Part shown: piece by piece, positions 29,697 to 38,812 of the stretch
How the letters are laid out: the number at the start of each line of letters is the position of its first letter
Numbering within the stretch: the first letter of the stretch is position 1
Source of the DNA: Thermoanaerobaculales bacterium
GTDB lineage: Bacteria; Acidobacteriota; Thermoanaerobaculia; Thermoanaerobaculales; Sulfomarinibacteraceae
DNA: 64,000 nt
Assembly: GCA_029287235.1 (NCBI GenBank)
Contig: JARFRM010000284.1
Location: forward strand, 1-64,000
Reading direction: 5' to 3'
Notes under the pieces: generated by a model
Database searches by the model: none
What the model was told of the DNA's origin: nothing
What the model saw: the letters and a program-made list of their open reading frames with translations, nothing else
Program-made: the position numbers and the translations under genes

Positions 29697-29700
<4 letters not shown>
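28903..29700 (-). CDS. glpQ: Glycerol-type ABC transporter permease
   Basis: 265 aa with six predicted membrane helices, from the ATG at 29700 overlapping the glpP stop. The coupling-helix EAA motif is PKEIDETAFVDGYGFTRFFLTIFLPMIRSG (E-x-A-x-x-D-G). It belongs to the MalG-like binding-protein-dependent permeases and pairs with GlpP. Its stop overlaps the glpU start. Confidence 0.87.
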
Positions 29701-30565
<865 letters not shown>

Positions 30566-30566
<1 letters not shown>

Positions 30567-31672
30567 CACGGCTGACCCGCCGCGGACTTCCCGCACAGAC
30601 GTGAGTTCCGGTAGAGCAGACTCTGCTCGGGTGGGAATACGACCCACGCGGACCCATCTCGGATCTCTTCCTCTCCGCCGACTCGGACCTTGAGGTTGCC
30701 GCCACCCGTGGTTGCGGTGACGATCTTCGAGCTCCCGAGATCCTCTACATGGGTGATCCTCACCGGCACGCCCTCAGTGGGCCGCTCGAAAACGAGCTCG
30801 AGGAACATCGGCCGGACGCCGAGCTCCCACCGGTCGCCCTGCTTTGCGCCATCCATCGCCGTGTCATCGGCGAGGCGTATTCTGCGCCCATCGACCACCG
30901 CGCACCCGCCGTCGACCTCGCAGGAGAGGAAATTCATCCCCGGGCTGCCGACGAAGTGCCCGACAAAGGTGTGGGCCGGACGTTCGAAGAGGGCCTGCGG
31001 GGTGTCGGCCTGGACAATCTCGCCCTCGTGCATCACCACCACCCTGTCGGCGAAGGTCAGCGCTTCGGTCTGATCATGGGTCACATAGATCAGCGTCAAC
31101 CGGCTCTCTCTGTGGACCTCCCCGAGCTTGCGGCGCAGGGAGTTCTTGAGGTGGGGGTCGATGACCGTCAGGGGCTCGTCGAAGAGGATGGCCGAGACAT
31201 CGGTTCGTACCAGCCCGCGTCCCATCGAGATCTTCTGTCGGGCGTCGGAAGCCAGGGTTCCCGCCCGCTGCCGCAGACACGAGGCGAGATCGAGAATCTC
31301 CGCGACCTCTTCGATCCGACTCCGGATCTCCGCTTCCGGTGTTTTTCGGTTGCGCAAGGGGAAGGCGAGATTGTCGAAGACCGACATGGTGTCGTACACC
31401 ACAGGGAACTGAAAGACCTGAGCGATGTTACGATCCTCGGTCGGGAGATCGGTCACATCCCGGCCATCGAACAACACCCTTCCCGATGTCGGTCGAAGCA
31501 GTCCGGACATGATGTTGAGCAGGGTCGTCTTGCCGCAGCCGGATGGCCCCAGCAGGGCGTAGGCGACCCCGTCCTCCCAGACGTGGCTCGTGGGCCGAAG
31601 GGCATAGTCGCCCTCCTCCGCAGGTTTGCCCAGATAGGAGTGGGCGAGATGGGCGAGTTCAATCCTTGCCAC
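30566..31672 (-). CDS. glpT: Glycerol-type ABC transporter ATPase with degenerate signature
   Basis: 368 aa, probably from a GTG at 31672, 7 bases after the glpS stop. Walker A GPSGCGKTT, Walker B AILFDEPLTVID and switch His (YVTHDQTEAL) are intact, but the LSGGQ signature reads LASDARQ. A C-terminal TOBE-type regulatory domain follows (about 235-368). It complements GlpS, which has the opposite lesion (good signature, no switch His). Confidence 0.85.
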
Positions 31673-31679
31673 CGGCGCC

Positions 31680-32777
31680 TCAGGCCACCGGCGCTTCAGA
31701 ATCGTTGCCGGGAGCCGCCAGGAGGGCCCCACCGGTGTCGAAAGCGAAAATGCGCCGGGGCTCCACGTAGATGCCGATCGGATCGTCGACGCCACGAGGG
31801 TGAACGCCATCCTGCAGGGACACCCATGGGGCTCCCGCGTACTCGAAGTGGACCGAGGTTTCCGACCCGCTGATCTCCGCAAGACCGACCCGCGCGCCGA
31901 TTTCGATCTCCGCTGTTCCGCTCGACATCGTCCGCACATGGTGGGGGCGAACCCCGAAGACATAGGGACCATCGGACAGCGTAAGGAGGTGTTCCGGCAC
32001 CTCCACGGGGTCGGCAGTCCCCAACCGCAGGGTGGCGTCCCCGATGGTTCCTTCCACCATATTCATTGGGGGATCACCCACGAGTCTGGCGGTCCGCACA
32101 CTCTCGGGACGCCGGTAGACTTCGGCAGCGAGGCCCTGCTGGAGGATCCGTCCCTGGTCGACGATGATGGTGTTGCCGCCCAGGGCAAGGGCTTCCTGCG
32201 GCTCGGCGGTAGCATAGACGACGATGGCGCCCGAATCGGCCAGGGGGTTTCGAAGCTCGATCCGCAGCTCTTCGCGGAGCTTGAAATCCAGGTTGACCAG
32301 GGGTTCGTCCAGGAGCAGGAGATCCGCCTCCTTGACCAGCGCGCGAGCCAGGGCGACACGCTGCTGCTGTCCCCCGGAGAGCTCGGCGGGCAGGCGGTCG
32401 AGATAGTCCTCGAGGTGCATCATCTCCGCGACTCTGCCCACCCTCTGCCGGATTTCCTCGAGGTCGACCCCGGCAACTTCGAGGGGCGAGGCCATGTTCT
32501 TGTAGACCGTGAAGTTGGGGTAATTGATGAACTGCTGGTAGACCATGGCGACGTTGCGGCGGCGAACCGCAACCGTCGTCACATCCCGGCCCCCCATCAG
32601 GATCCGGCCGCTCGAAGGTCGATCCAGACCCGCCATCAACCGCAGCATAGTAGTCTTGCCCGCGCCGGTCCGGCCCAGGAGCGTGTTGAAGCTCCCGGAT
32701 TCGAGGCGGAGATTCATCGACTGAATGTGGACCTCGTCGCCGACGATCTTGCTGATGTTGTCGAAAACCAGGGACAT
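31680..32777 (-). CDS. glpS: Glycerol-type ABC transporter ATPase lacking the switch His
   Basis: 365 aa from the ATG at 32777. Walker A GRTGAGKTT, signature LSGGQQQR and Walker B LLLLDEPLVNLD are canonical, but where most members have YVTHD this protein has YATAE, so the switch His is Ala. A TOBE domain (about 240-365) follows. It is the first gene of the importer operon; no glpR, glpD or glpK lies in the window. The start region is divergent from a small membrane-protein gene. Confidence 0.85.
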   Translation of the reverse strand: MSLVFDNISKIVGDEVHIQSMNLRLESGSFNTLLGRTGAGKTTMLRLMAGLDRPSSGRILMGGRDVTTVAVRRRNVAMVYQQFINYPNFTVYKNMASPLEVAGVDLEEIRQRVGRVAEMMHLEDYLDRLPAELSGGQQQRVALARALVKEADLLLLDEPLVNLDFKLREELRIELRNPLADSGAIVVYATAEPQEALALGGNTIIVDQGRILQQGLAAEVYRRPESVRTARLVGDPPMNMVEGTIGDATLRLGTADPVEVPEHLLTLSDGPYVFGVRPHHVRTMSSGTAEIEIGARVGLAEISGSETSVHFEYAGAPWVSLQDGVHPRGVDDPIGIYVEPRRIFAFDTGGALLAAPGNDSEAPVA

Positions 32778-32881
32778 ACCGTTCTTTCGGGGCGGACAAT
32801 CAGGATCGACCCGTTGGGTTGTCGCCATGATACAACGCCGAGAACCGTTTTCCGGGTCGCCCGTATTATCTGGGAGGAGAC

Positions 32882-33124
32882 GTGATGATCAAGACGCTGC
32901 GCGCGCTGAAGTTCCTTGTTGTCGGGCCCATGATTCTGGTCCTGCTCTTCGTCATCAATTGGATGACCTCACCCGGTGACTGGTGGGTCCAGTGGGCGGC
33001 GCTGGGCATCGGTATCGCCTGGGTCATCAGTCTGTTCAGGGTGATCTTCGCCATCGTCGTCGCGGGTGGATTGGCCGCGCTCATCGTCGGGCTGAAAAAC
33101 CGGGCGACGCCGATGAGGTTCTGA
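32882..33124 (+). CDS. Small two-helix membrane protein
   Basis: 80 aa with GGGAGGAG ahead of the ATG (or the next codon, also ATG). Two hydrophobic helices (about 9-27, FLVVGPMILVLLFVINWM; about 38-70, ALGIGIAWVISLFRVIFAIVVAGGLAALIVGL) and a short basic tail. TATTAT at about 32863-32868 could be a -10. The family is like the 2TM-domain proteins of unknown function. It runs divergently from the importer operon. Confidence 0.65.
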   Translation: MMIKTLRALKFLVVGPMILVLLFVINWMTSPGDWWVQWAALGIGIAWVISLFRVIFAIVVAGGLAALIVGLKNRATPMRF

Positions 33125-33370
33125 GGACGCCATCGCACGGAGAAACCGCAGATAGCGCAGATGGACGCAGATTCCATCGCAACGTCCCAACCACGAAGAC
33201 ACAGAGGCTCGAAGCCGAGGAATCGTGACGAGAACTAGAGAAACCAGAGGCGTGGCGCTGCAAAGGCATCGCAATTGAGAGAGGGTGAGGCGTGGATTGA
33301 TGGTCGTCTGACTTCGTGGTGACATCCTGCCTACTGGAAGGTATCTGAAGGGCAGGCTGGAAGCCCGCCC
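33125..33370. repeat. Repeat-bearing spacer with a 21-nt palindrome
   Basis: No gene is visible. CATCGCACGGAGAAACCGCAG at 33131-33151 recurs as CATCGCAGGAGAAACCGCAG near 62557. GGGCAGGCT-GGA-AGCCCGCCC (33350-33370, one mismatch) with CACAAT after it repeats the element at 28542. These are dispersed intergenic sequences, not part of a gene. Confidence 0.55.
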
Positions 33371-33388
33371 CACAATCCATCGCAGGTC

Positions 33389-33649
33389 TTGAACTTGGAC
33401 GAATCAGTCGGTGGCCCGCCCCACACTTCATTCCGGGTCGTCGAACTCGAGGAGCAGGCATTATCAACCTGGAATCTCGATCACGAGCAAATGGGCGTGG
33501 GCGGCGACACATCGTGGGGCCGCCCCGTGCACGAGGAGTACACCATCCCTGCCGAGTCGCAGCGCTACCGGTTCAGACTCATCCCCTACGACGGAACGGA
33601 CAGCTGGGCCGCGAAGATCGTGGAGTCATATCGGGTCACATCGCCATAA
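33389..33649 (+). pseudogene. lacZ: C-terminal relic of a GH2 beta-galactosidase
   Basis: 86 codons. WNLDHEQMGVGGDTSWG and PVHEEYTIPAESQRYRFRLIP closely match the end of LacZ-type beta-galactosidases (NLDxxQMGVGGDxSWG...EYxxPxxxYxYxFRL). The rest of the roughly 1000-aa enzyme, including its catalytic residues, is missing. The relic starts in the repeat-bearing spacer and lies against the kinase gene, so it marks a deletion or a failed insertion here. Confidence 0.65.
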
Positions 33650-33664
33650 CCACCGCCACGGCGA

Positions 33665-36415
33665 TCAATCGCCGGCGGTCAGCTCCCGGACTTCGTCGAA
33701 CCAGCGGGTGATGACCTCGACATTACCGCGAGGCGGGTTCTTGATCATCACGAAGTACTCGCCGCTGGGGTGGATGTCGTACTGCCGCGACCACCGGTAG
33801 TGCACGTACTCGCCCTCGAAAAGCTCCTCGCGACCGGTCACCCGGAATCTCGGTTCGGTTTCGATGGTCACAGCGATCATCCGGCTGCTCTGGAAATAGT
33901 AGAGCGTCCTGCCGTCGGGGGCCCACGTGGGTGAGTGCCCACCCTTCATGGAGATCTTGTAGCGCGCCTCGGGCACCGGGAAGGCCGTCACGAAGATTTC
34001 GTCGATGCCCGAGTAGTTGGAGACATAGGCCAGCCACTTGCCGTCGGCCGAGACCACCGGCGCCAGCTCGTCATCCGGGCCTTCGAGCAGCGAAGCGAGG
34101 GTTGAAGGATCATCGGGGTCGTGCCACACCCGGAGATCCATCCCCTTGCCCGGGATCTCCTCACGAATCACGACGGGACCCTGACCGGTCCAATCCCCGG
34201 CGCGGAGGTTGTTCTCGAGATCGAGAACGAGCTCCTCGGGCCGGCTGAGATCCACCGGTCTCCGGTAAATGTCGAAGGTCTTGTTGCGGGTGGACCCGAA
34301 GAGCACCTCGCGTCCGTCTGGGCTCCACTGGGGATAGAAGCCCTCCTCGGTCATCAGCGTCGGCGTCTGGGTGTCGAGATCAAACATCCAGATGGCGCCG
34401 CTATCCACCGAGAGCATGAGGCGGCGCCCGTCCGGAGAGATTCGCGGATCATTGAGACTGGCGAAAGGAAGACCCTCGGGCGCAAGCTCCTCGACCTTGC
34501 CGTTGACGTTGACGGCGACCAGGGCCTGGGTCTCGCCCCGAGAGTTGGGAAGATAGACCACGGTGCCGTTGTCGGCAACGTCCGCCTGGACATTGCCCTG
34601 ATCGACCCACGCCCGGTCGAGGACAGGGGCGGATTGGCCCGTGATCCGCATCTCATCTATGTCGAACGGCGCGACAAAGACCCGGGCAGCCTGAGCGAAG
34701 AGCACGTGTCCGGTGGGCAGATAGCGGGGGCTGCTCCCCTGCATCTCGAGCGATGTGATTTCCTTGCTCTGCAGGTCGAAAATAAAGAGCTCACCCGAAT
34801 CACCGAGGCCGACCCGAGAGCTGCACAGCAGCGCGTTCGTGCCGGGGATCGCGAACGGCTCGCCAAAGCCCCGGCTTTGGCCGAGATCGTTCTCTAACAA
34901 CCGCTCGGACTCGCCACCGTCTTCGGAGATCCTCCAGATCTCACCCTGGTGGGCGTAGTAGATCCACCCGTCGTCGGCCCAGTCGATCCCGTCCGGTGAA
35001 GACGGAAACTGAGTCAGGAAAACCGACGGCCCCCCCGTGGATCGTACTTTCTGGAGACCGGCGGCGTCGACGAACGCGATCCAGCGGTCGTCGGGCGAGA
35101 AGATCGGGGATCGCCCGTTCACCGTGCCCTCGATGCCCTTGGCCTTGAAATCATCCATGTGACGGATGTGGAGCATGTCCTCGGCGCCGGACCCTCCCCG
35201 GGTTACGACGCTGCGCCCGTCCGATGAAATGGCCACCGCCCTTCCGTCACCCTGTCTCGTGTTGCCGCTGTTGGGAACTTCGAGGGCGAATCGGCGAACC
35301 GGTTCTGCGGATGGCGCCACGCCCTCCGAACCGGTGAAGAAACCCACGGCGGCGAGAAAAGCGGCCGCCGCTGCGACCAGCCACGGCAGGCGTCTCGCCA
35401 CAGATGGCGTCTGGACCGCCCCCTCGGTCGGTTCCGCCGAACGCTCGTCGGGCGCATTGATGGCGTCATCCAGCGCGATCCTCGCTTCCCCGATGTCGCG
35501 CAGACGGCGCATCCGATCGCGCTCGAGGCATCGCCCGACCAACCGTCGCACCGAGCCGGGGACCTCGTCGGGGTAGGAACCGACATCAATCGGAGCGCGC
35601 AGCACATCGGCCAACGTGTGCGAAATGGTTTCGCCGTCGAAGAGACGCTTACCGGTGATCATCTCGTGAAGGATCACGCCAAAGGACCAGATGTCGCAGC
35701 GGCGGTCGGTGGGCTGGCCGGATGCCTGCTCTGGGCTCATATAGGCCGCGGTGCCCAGGATCAGCCCGGTCATGGTTCCCGCCGACGTGATGGTCTGAGA
35801 GTGTTCGGTGTCGTCGTCCGGGGCGGGCTCGAAGGCCTTGGCGAGGCCGAAATCGAGGACCTTGGCGTTGCCGTCGGTGGTCAGCCGCACGTTGGCGGGT
35901 TTGAGATCGCGGTGGATCACACCCCTCTCGTGGGCGGCCTCGAGGGCCTCCGCGATCTGCAGGGCGAGGGGAAGCGCTTCGGCGATCGGGATTGGTCCGC
36001 GGCCGATCCGGTCGGAGAGGTCCTCACCTTCGACGAGCTCCATGACGAGGAAGGTCACGGCGGAGCCTGAGGGCTTGGGGTCTTGAGGTCTTGAGCTCTT
36101 GAGGTCTTGAGGTCCTGAGGGGTTGAGGGTTTGAGGGCCTGAGGGCTCGAGGACCTGACCCGCTCCCACTGCCGACTCGATCGTCTCCAAACCGTACAAG
36201 TGCGCGATATTGGGGTGATTCAGGCTCGCAAGGACCTTGGCCTCGCGTTCGAACCGGGCCAATCGCTCCGGATCGGCGGCGAAGGCGTCTGGGAGGATTT
36301 TGAGCGCCACCTCGCGTTCGAGCCTGGAGTCCCGGGCGCGCCAGACCTCGCCCATCCCTCCCTCGCCGAGACGGGCCTTGATCTCGAATTGTGAAAGTGT
36401 CTTTCCGATCATCTC
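33665..36415 (-). CDS. Membrane Ser/Thr protein kinase with beta-propeller sensor
   Basis: 916 aa from the ATG at 36415 (MIGKTLSQFEIK); a GTG at 36451 would add 12 codons. The Pkn2-type kinase has GEGGMGEVW, VALKIL, HRDLKPANV, DFGLAKAF and MSPEQASG (about 1-290). One membrane helix (about 343-362, PWLVAAAAAFLAAVGFF) leads to a TolB/WD40-like propeller of about 500 aa (DGRRLMLSVDSG, WSPDGREVLFGS, WAPDGRTLYYF). An octamer-derived insert of three or so 8-aa repeats (PSGPQ-rich) interrupts the N-terminal lobe just before the hinge (FLVMELVEG). Such kinases are common in Acidobacteria. Confidence 0.9.
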   Translation of the reverse strand, partial: EMIGKTLSQFEIKARLGEGGMGEVWRARDSRLEREVALKILPDAFAADPERLARFEREAKVLASLNHPNIAHLYGLETIESAVGAGQVLEPSGPQTLNPSGPQDLKSSRPQDPKPSGSAVTFLVMELVEGEDLSDRIGRGPIPIAEALPLALQIAEALEAAHERGVIHRDLKPANVRLTTDGNAKVLDFGLAKAFEPAPDDDTEHSQTITSAGTMTGLILGTAAYMSPEQASGQPTDRRCDIWSFGVILHEMITGKRLFDGETISHTLADVLRAPIDVGSYPDEVPGSVRRLVGRCLERDRMRRLRDIGEARIALDDAINAPDERSAEPTEGAVQTPSVARRLPWLVAAAAAFLAAVGFFTGSEGVAPSAEPVRRFALEVPNSGNTRQGDGRAVAISSDGRSVVTRGGSGAEDMLHIRHMDDFKAKGIEGTVNGRSPIFSPDDRWIAFVDAAGLQKVRSTGGPSVFLTQFPSSPDGIDWADDGWIYYAHQGEIWRISEDGGESERLLENDLGQSRGFGEPFAIPGTNALLCSSRVGLGDSGELFIFDLQSKEITSLEMQGSSPRYLPTGHVLFAQAARVFVAPFDIDEMRITGQSAPVLDRAWVDQGNVQADVADNGTVVYLPNSRGETQALVAVNVNGKVEELAPEGLPFASLNDPRISPDGRRLMLSVDSGAIWMFDLDTQTPTLMTEEGFYPQWSPDGREVLFGSTRNKTFDIYRRPVDLSRPEELVLDLENNLRAGDWTGQGPVVIREEIPGKGMDLRVWHDPDDPSTLASLLEGPDDELAPVVSADGKWLAYVSNYSGIDEIFVTAFPVPEARYKISMKGGHSPTWAPDGRTLYYFQSSRMIAVTIETEPRFRVTGREELFEGEYVHYRWSRQYDIHPSGEYFVMIKNPPRGNVEVITRWFDEVRELTAGD
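36080..36159. repeat. Ten tandem octamers inside the kinase gene
   Basis: Ten 8-mers in a row, GTCTTGAG twice, CTCTTGAG, GTCTTGAG, GTCCTGAG, then GGGTTGAG, GGTTTGAG, GGCCTGAG, GGCTCGAG, GACCTGAC. Three units are 24 bases, hence the 8-residue protein repeat LEPSGPQT/LNPSGPQD/LKSSRPQD. A gain or loss of one unit would shift the kinase frame. Confidence 0.85.
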
Positions 36416-36451
36416 GTGTACATCGCCTTCCGGGATCTTCACAGCTTTCAC

Positions 36452-36669
36452 GGATCAAGGCCGGACGTGGCGCACCGGTCGCGGGTCTGCTCGCCGTTGC
36501 CTCAAACTGAGTCAGTGAATGACCACCTCTCAGGACAACGTAATGAGACAGGATTGCATTTCTTTTGAAGAACATCTCCCGTCGATCAACCCAACCCATG
36601 GCGGATCCAGTCGGTCATATTGCATGAGCATCCCGTTGGAAAAGGAACCTGAATCCGGACGCAAACGCG
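36452..36669. other. Spacer between the PII-like and kinase genes
   Basis: 218 bases with no convincing gene, upstream of the kinase and downstream of the PII-like stop. It is less GC-rich than its surroundings (for example TGCATTTCTTTTGAAG), as expected of a promoter region for the kinase, but I cannot place a -10/-35 pair. Confidence 0.3.
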
Positions 36670-36999
36670 TCAGTGAGGCTCACGGCGGACAATGGCCTCC
36701 TTGATGCCTGCGACCTGTTCCACGGGGATGACGAAGACCACTCCGGTGCCGTGCTCGTCGAGCCGACCTGCGGTATGGATGGCGGCCATGACGGGATCAA
36801 CCAACTCGTCCTCGGTCAGAAAAATCACGACATCGGTCTGGGTCTCGAGGGTCAGGCCGAGGAAGGTCTTCGCTTCGTGAACGCCCGTGCCTCTCCCGGG
36901 GACGATGGTCGCGCCGGAGATTCCGCACTCTTTGGCGGCGTCCACCACAGCATCGGTCACATCCGGTTTCAATGCAGCGATGACGACCTTGAAGTTCAT
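36670..36999 (-). CDS. PII-like signalling protein
   Basis: 109 aa of the GlnB-like ferredoxin-fold family. The N terminus NFKVVIAALKPDVTDAVVDAA and the C-terminal GRLDEHGTGVVFVIPVEQV (in place of the PII C-loop TGRxGDGKIFV) fit the fold. The T-loop with its uridylylated Tyr is missing; the GRGTGVHEAKTF stretch is short. It is thus PII-like, not a GlnB/GlnK nitrogen sensor. The start overlaps the upstream DUF1538 stop, so it probably binds and controls these membrane proteins. Confidence 0.82.
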   Translation of the reverse strand: MNFKVVIAALKPDVTDAVVDAAKECGISGATIVPGRGTGVHEAKTFLGLTLETQTDVVIFLTEDELVDPVMAAIHTAGRLDEHGTGVVFVIPVEQVAGIKEAIVRREPH

Positions 37000-37784
37000 G
37001 GTTTCTTTCCTTTCTCGGCGCGGATGACGAGACGCTTGGCGCGCCAGTCCGCCAGCTGGGCATAACCCATCACGGTGATCATGGGGAACAGACTCGCGAA
37101 CGCGATGAGACCGAAACCGTCCAAGGCCGGGTTTCGCCCGGGAATGGTCGCGGCCAGACCGAGACCGAGGGCGGTGACCAACGGCACTGTCACCGTCGAG
37201 GTTGTCACCCCACCCGAGTCGTAAGCGAGCGGAATGATCGACTTCGGCGCAAAGGCGGTTTGGACGATGACGACCAAGTATCCGACGGCAACGAAGAGCA
37301 CCAGCGAGGTGCCGGTGACGATCCGCAACGCGCCCAGGGTTATGCCGGCCGCAACCCCGACCGCGACCACCAGGCGTAAGCCCCACGGACGGATGGTCCC
37401 GCGCGAGGCTTTGCTCGCCTTGAAGGCGACCGCGATGAGGGCGGGCTCGGCCAGGGTGGTCGAAAATCCGATGATGGCGGCAAAGAGATAGACCCAACCG
37501 TATTTCCACCAGGGCGGCGAATCGGGCACTGTCTCGCCGCCGAAAACAAACTGAGGCGAGGACAGCTGGGCCGCCATGAGTTCGCCGAGGGGAAAGAGCG
37601 CAAGCTCCAGCCCGATGAGGAAGAAGGCGAGCCCGAGCACCACAAGCACCAGACCCGCGAGCAAACGGCGCAGGTGGGGGATCGGCTGGCGCAGGACGAT
37701 GTACTGGAACCCGAGCAGCAGGGCGCTGACCGCGAACACATCGCGTCCGGTGTCGACCAGGGCGGTGGCGAGGCCGTCGATCAT
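36996..37784 (-). CDS. DUF1538 multi-helix membrane protein (second copy)
   Basis: 262 aa, six to seven hydrophobic helices. GFSTTLAEPALIAVA (about 103-117) and DSGGVTTSTVTVPLVTALGLGLA (about 195-217) are the two motifs shared with the neighbouring copy; both lie in or near membrane segments and look like substrate-binding re-entrant loops. The Thr/Ser/Gly-rich motifs suggest an ion or small-solute transporter. The function is unknown to me. It overlaps the PII-like gene by four bases. Confidence 0.8.
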   Translation of the reverse strand: MIDGLATALVDTGRDVFAVSALLLGFQYIVLRQPIPHLRRLLAGLVLVVLGLAFFLIGLELALFPLGELMAAQLSSPQFVFGGETVPDSPPWWKYGWVYLFAAIIGFSTTLAEPALIAVAFKASKASRGTIRPWGLRLVVAVGVAAGITLGALRIVTGTSLVLFVAVGYLVVIVQTAFAPKSIIPLAYDSGGVTTSTVTVPLVTALGLGLAATIPGRNPALDGFGLIAFASLFPMITVMGYAQLADWRAKRLVIRAEKGKKP

Positions 37785-37806
37785 GGGCGCGGTCCCAGCG
37801 GCGTCA

Positions 37807-38589
37807 TCAGCCCACCCCCGAGGTGCGGACGCCGAACCGGATGATTCCGAAGAGCATGACGAAGATCATCGGCGTCAGCGATGCGAGCGCGATCATCCCG
37901 AAGCCGTCGATCAGCGGATCGCGGCCCCGGATCGATGTCGCCAGCCCGACCCCAAGAGCCGTCACCAACGGAACCGTCACCGTCGACGTCGTCACCCCGC
38001 CGGAATCGAAGGCGATGCCGACGATGGCCTCGGGGGCGACGAAAGTGACGGCCACCACGATCACGTAGCCGCCGATGATGAGCCACTGGATCGGCCAGCC
38101 ACGGAGGATGCGAAAGATACCGAGGACGATGGCCGCGCCAACCGACAGTGCCACCGTAAGTCGGAGCTGGAGGGCGTAGGCCGACCGCACGGCGTCGTCG
38201 GAAGAGATGTAGCCGGCATCGGACGCCACACCGGCCGCCTCCCCGGCGATGGCGATGAGGGCGGGCTCAGCCACGGTGGTCGAGAAACCGAGGAGAAAGC
38301 CGAAGACGAGGAGCCACGCGAGACTGCCCTTCTTCGCGAACGCGTAGGCCATGGCCTCGCCGATCGGAAACAGCCCCATCTCCAATCCCTGAACAAAGAG
38401 CATCAGACCGAATACGACGAAGAACGCCCCGAGGAGAAGCTCTCCCACGTTGGGGAAAGGCTGACGCAGGACGAGGGTCTGGAATCCCACGACCACGACG
38501 ACGATCGGCAGCAGGTCGCGCACCGCCTCCCAAAAACGGTGAGCCAGCATCCGCGCCATTGGCGCAACGAAGTCGAGTCGTCGAAGCAC
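37807..38589 (-). CDS. DUF1538 multi-helix membrane protein (first copy)
   Basis: 260 aa. The same two motifs as its neighbour (GFSTTVAEPALIAIAGEA; DSGGVTTSTVTVPLVTALGVGLA), with the same number of helices, so the two genes are an old duplication and probably form a heterodimer. It starts MLRRLDFVAPMARM, with a hydrophobic helix after about residue 25. Its start faces the secreted-protein gene at 38813. Confidence 0.8.
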   Translation of the reverse strand: MLRRLDFVAPMARMLAHRFWEAVRDLLPIVVVVVGFQTLVLRQPFPNVGELLLGAFFVVFGLMLFVQGLEMGLFPIGEAMAYAFAKKGSLAWLLVFGFLLGFSTTVAEPALIAIAGEAAGVASDAGYISSDDAVRSAYALQLRLTVALSVGAAIVLGIFRILRGWPIQWLIIGGYVIVVAVTFVAPEAIVGIAFDSGGVTTSTVTVPLVTALGVGLATSIRGRDPLIDGFGMIALASLTPMIFVMLFGIIRFGVRTSGVG

Positions 38590-38752
38590 GGTCTGAAATC
38601 ACTCCAACAGCTGCAGATCGGCACCGGAACCGGTGGGTCCGGACAACGGGGAGGTTAGCACGTTTCGAATCTCGGGAAGTCGGTCTCGAAACCGATCTAT
38701 CCGGTCGGCGCCCCACTGCAGCAGATCCTCCAGGGAAACTGAACCGCTCCAG

Positions 38753-38781
38753 TTGCCTTTTCGCTCGAAAGCCCCTATTTT
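38753..38781 (+). promoter_or_regulatory. Candidate promoter for the secreted protein at 38813
   Basis: TTGCCT (38753-38758), a 17-base spacer and TATTTT (38776-38781). The start of transcription would be near 38788, leaving a leader of about 25 bases before the ATG. Confidence 0.45.
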
Positions 38782-38812
38782 CTATGGACAAGGATCTCGG
38801 AAAGAGGGCCAA

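Noticed and set aside
32790-32830. Dyad GTTGT-N9-ACAAC near the glpS start as a GlpR-like operator
   Set aside because: Arms of only 5 bp and no convincing -35 box beside it.
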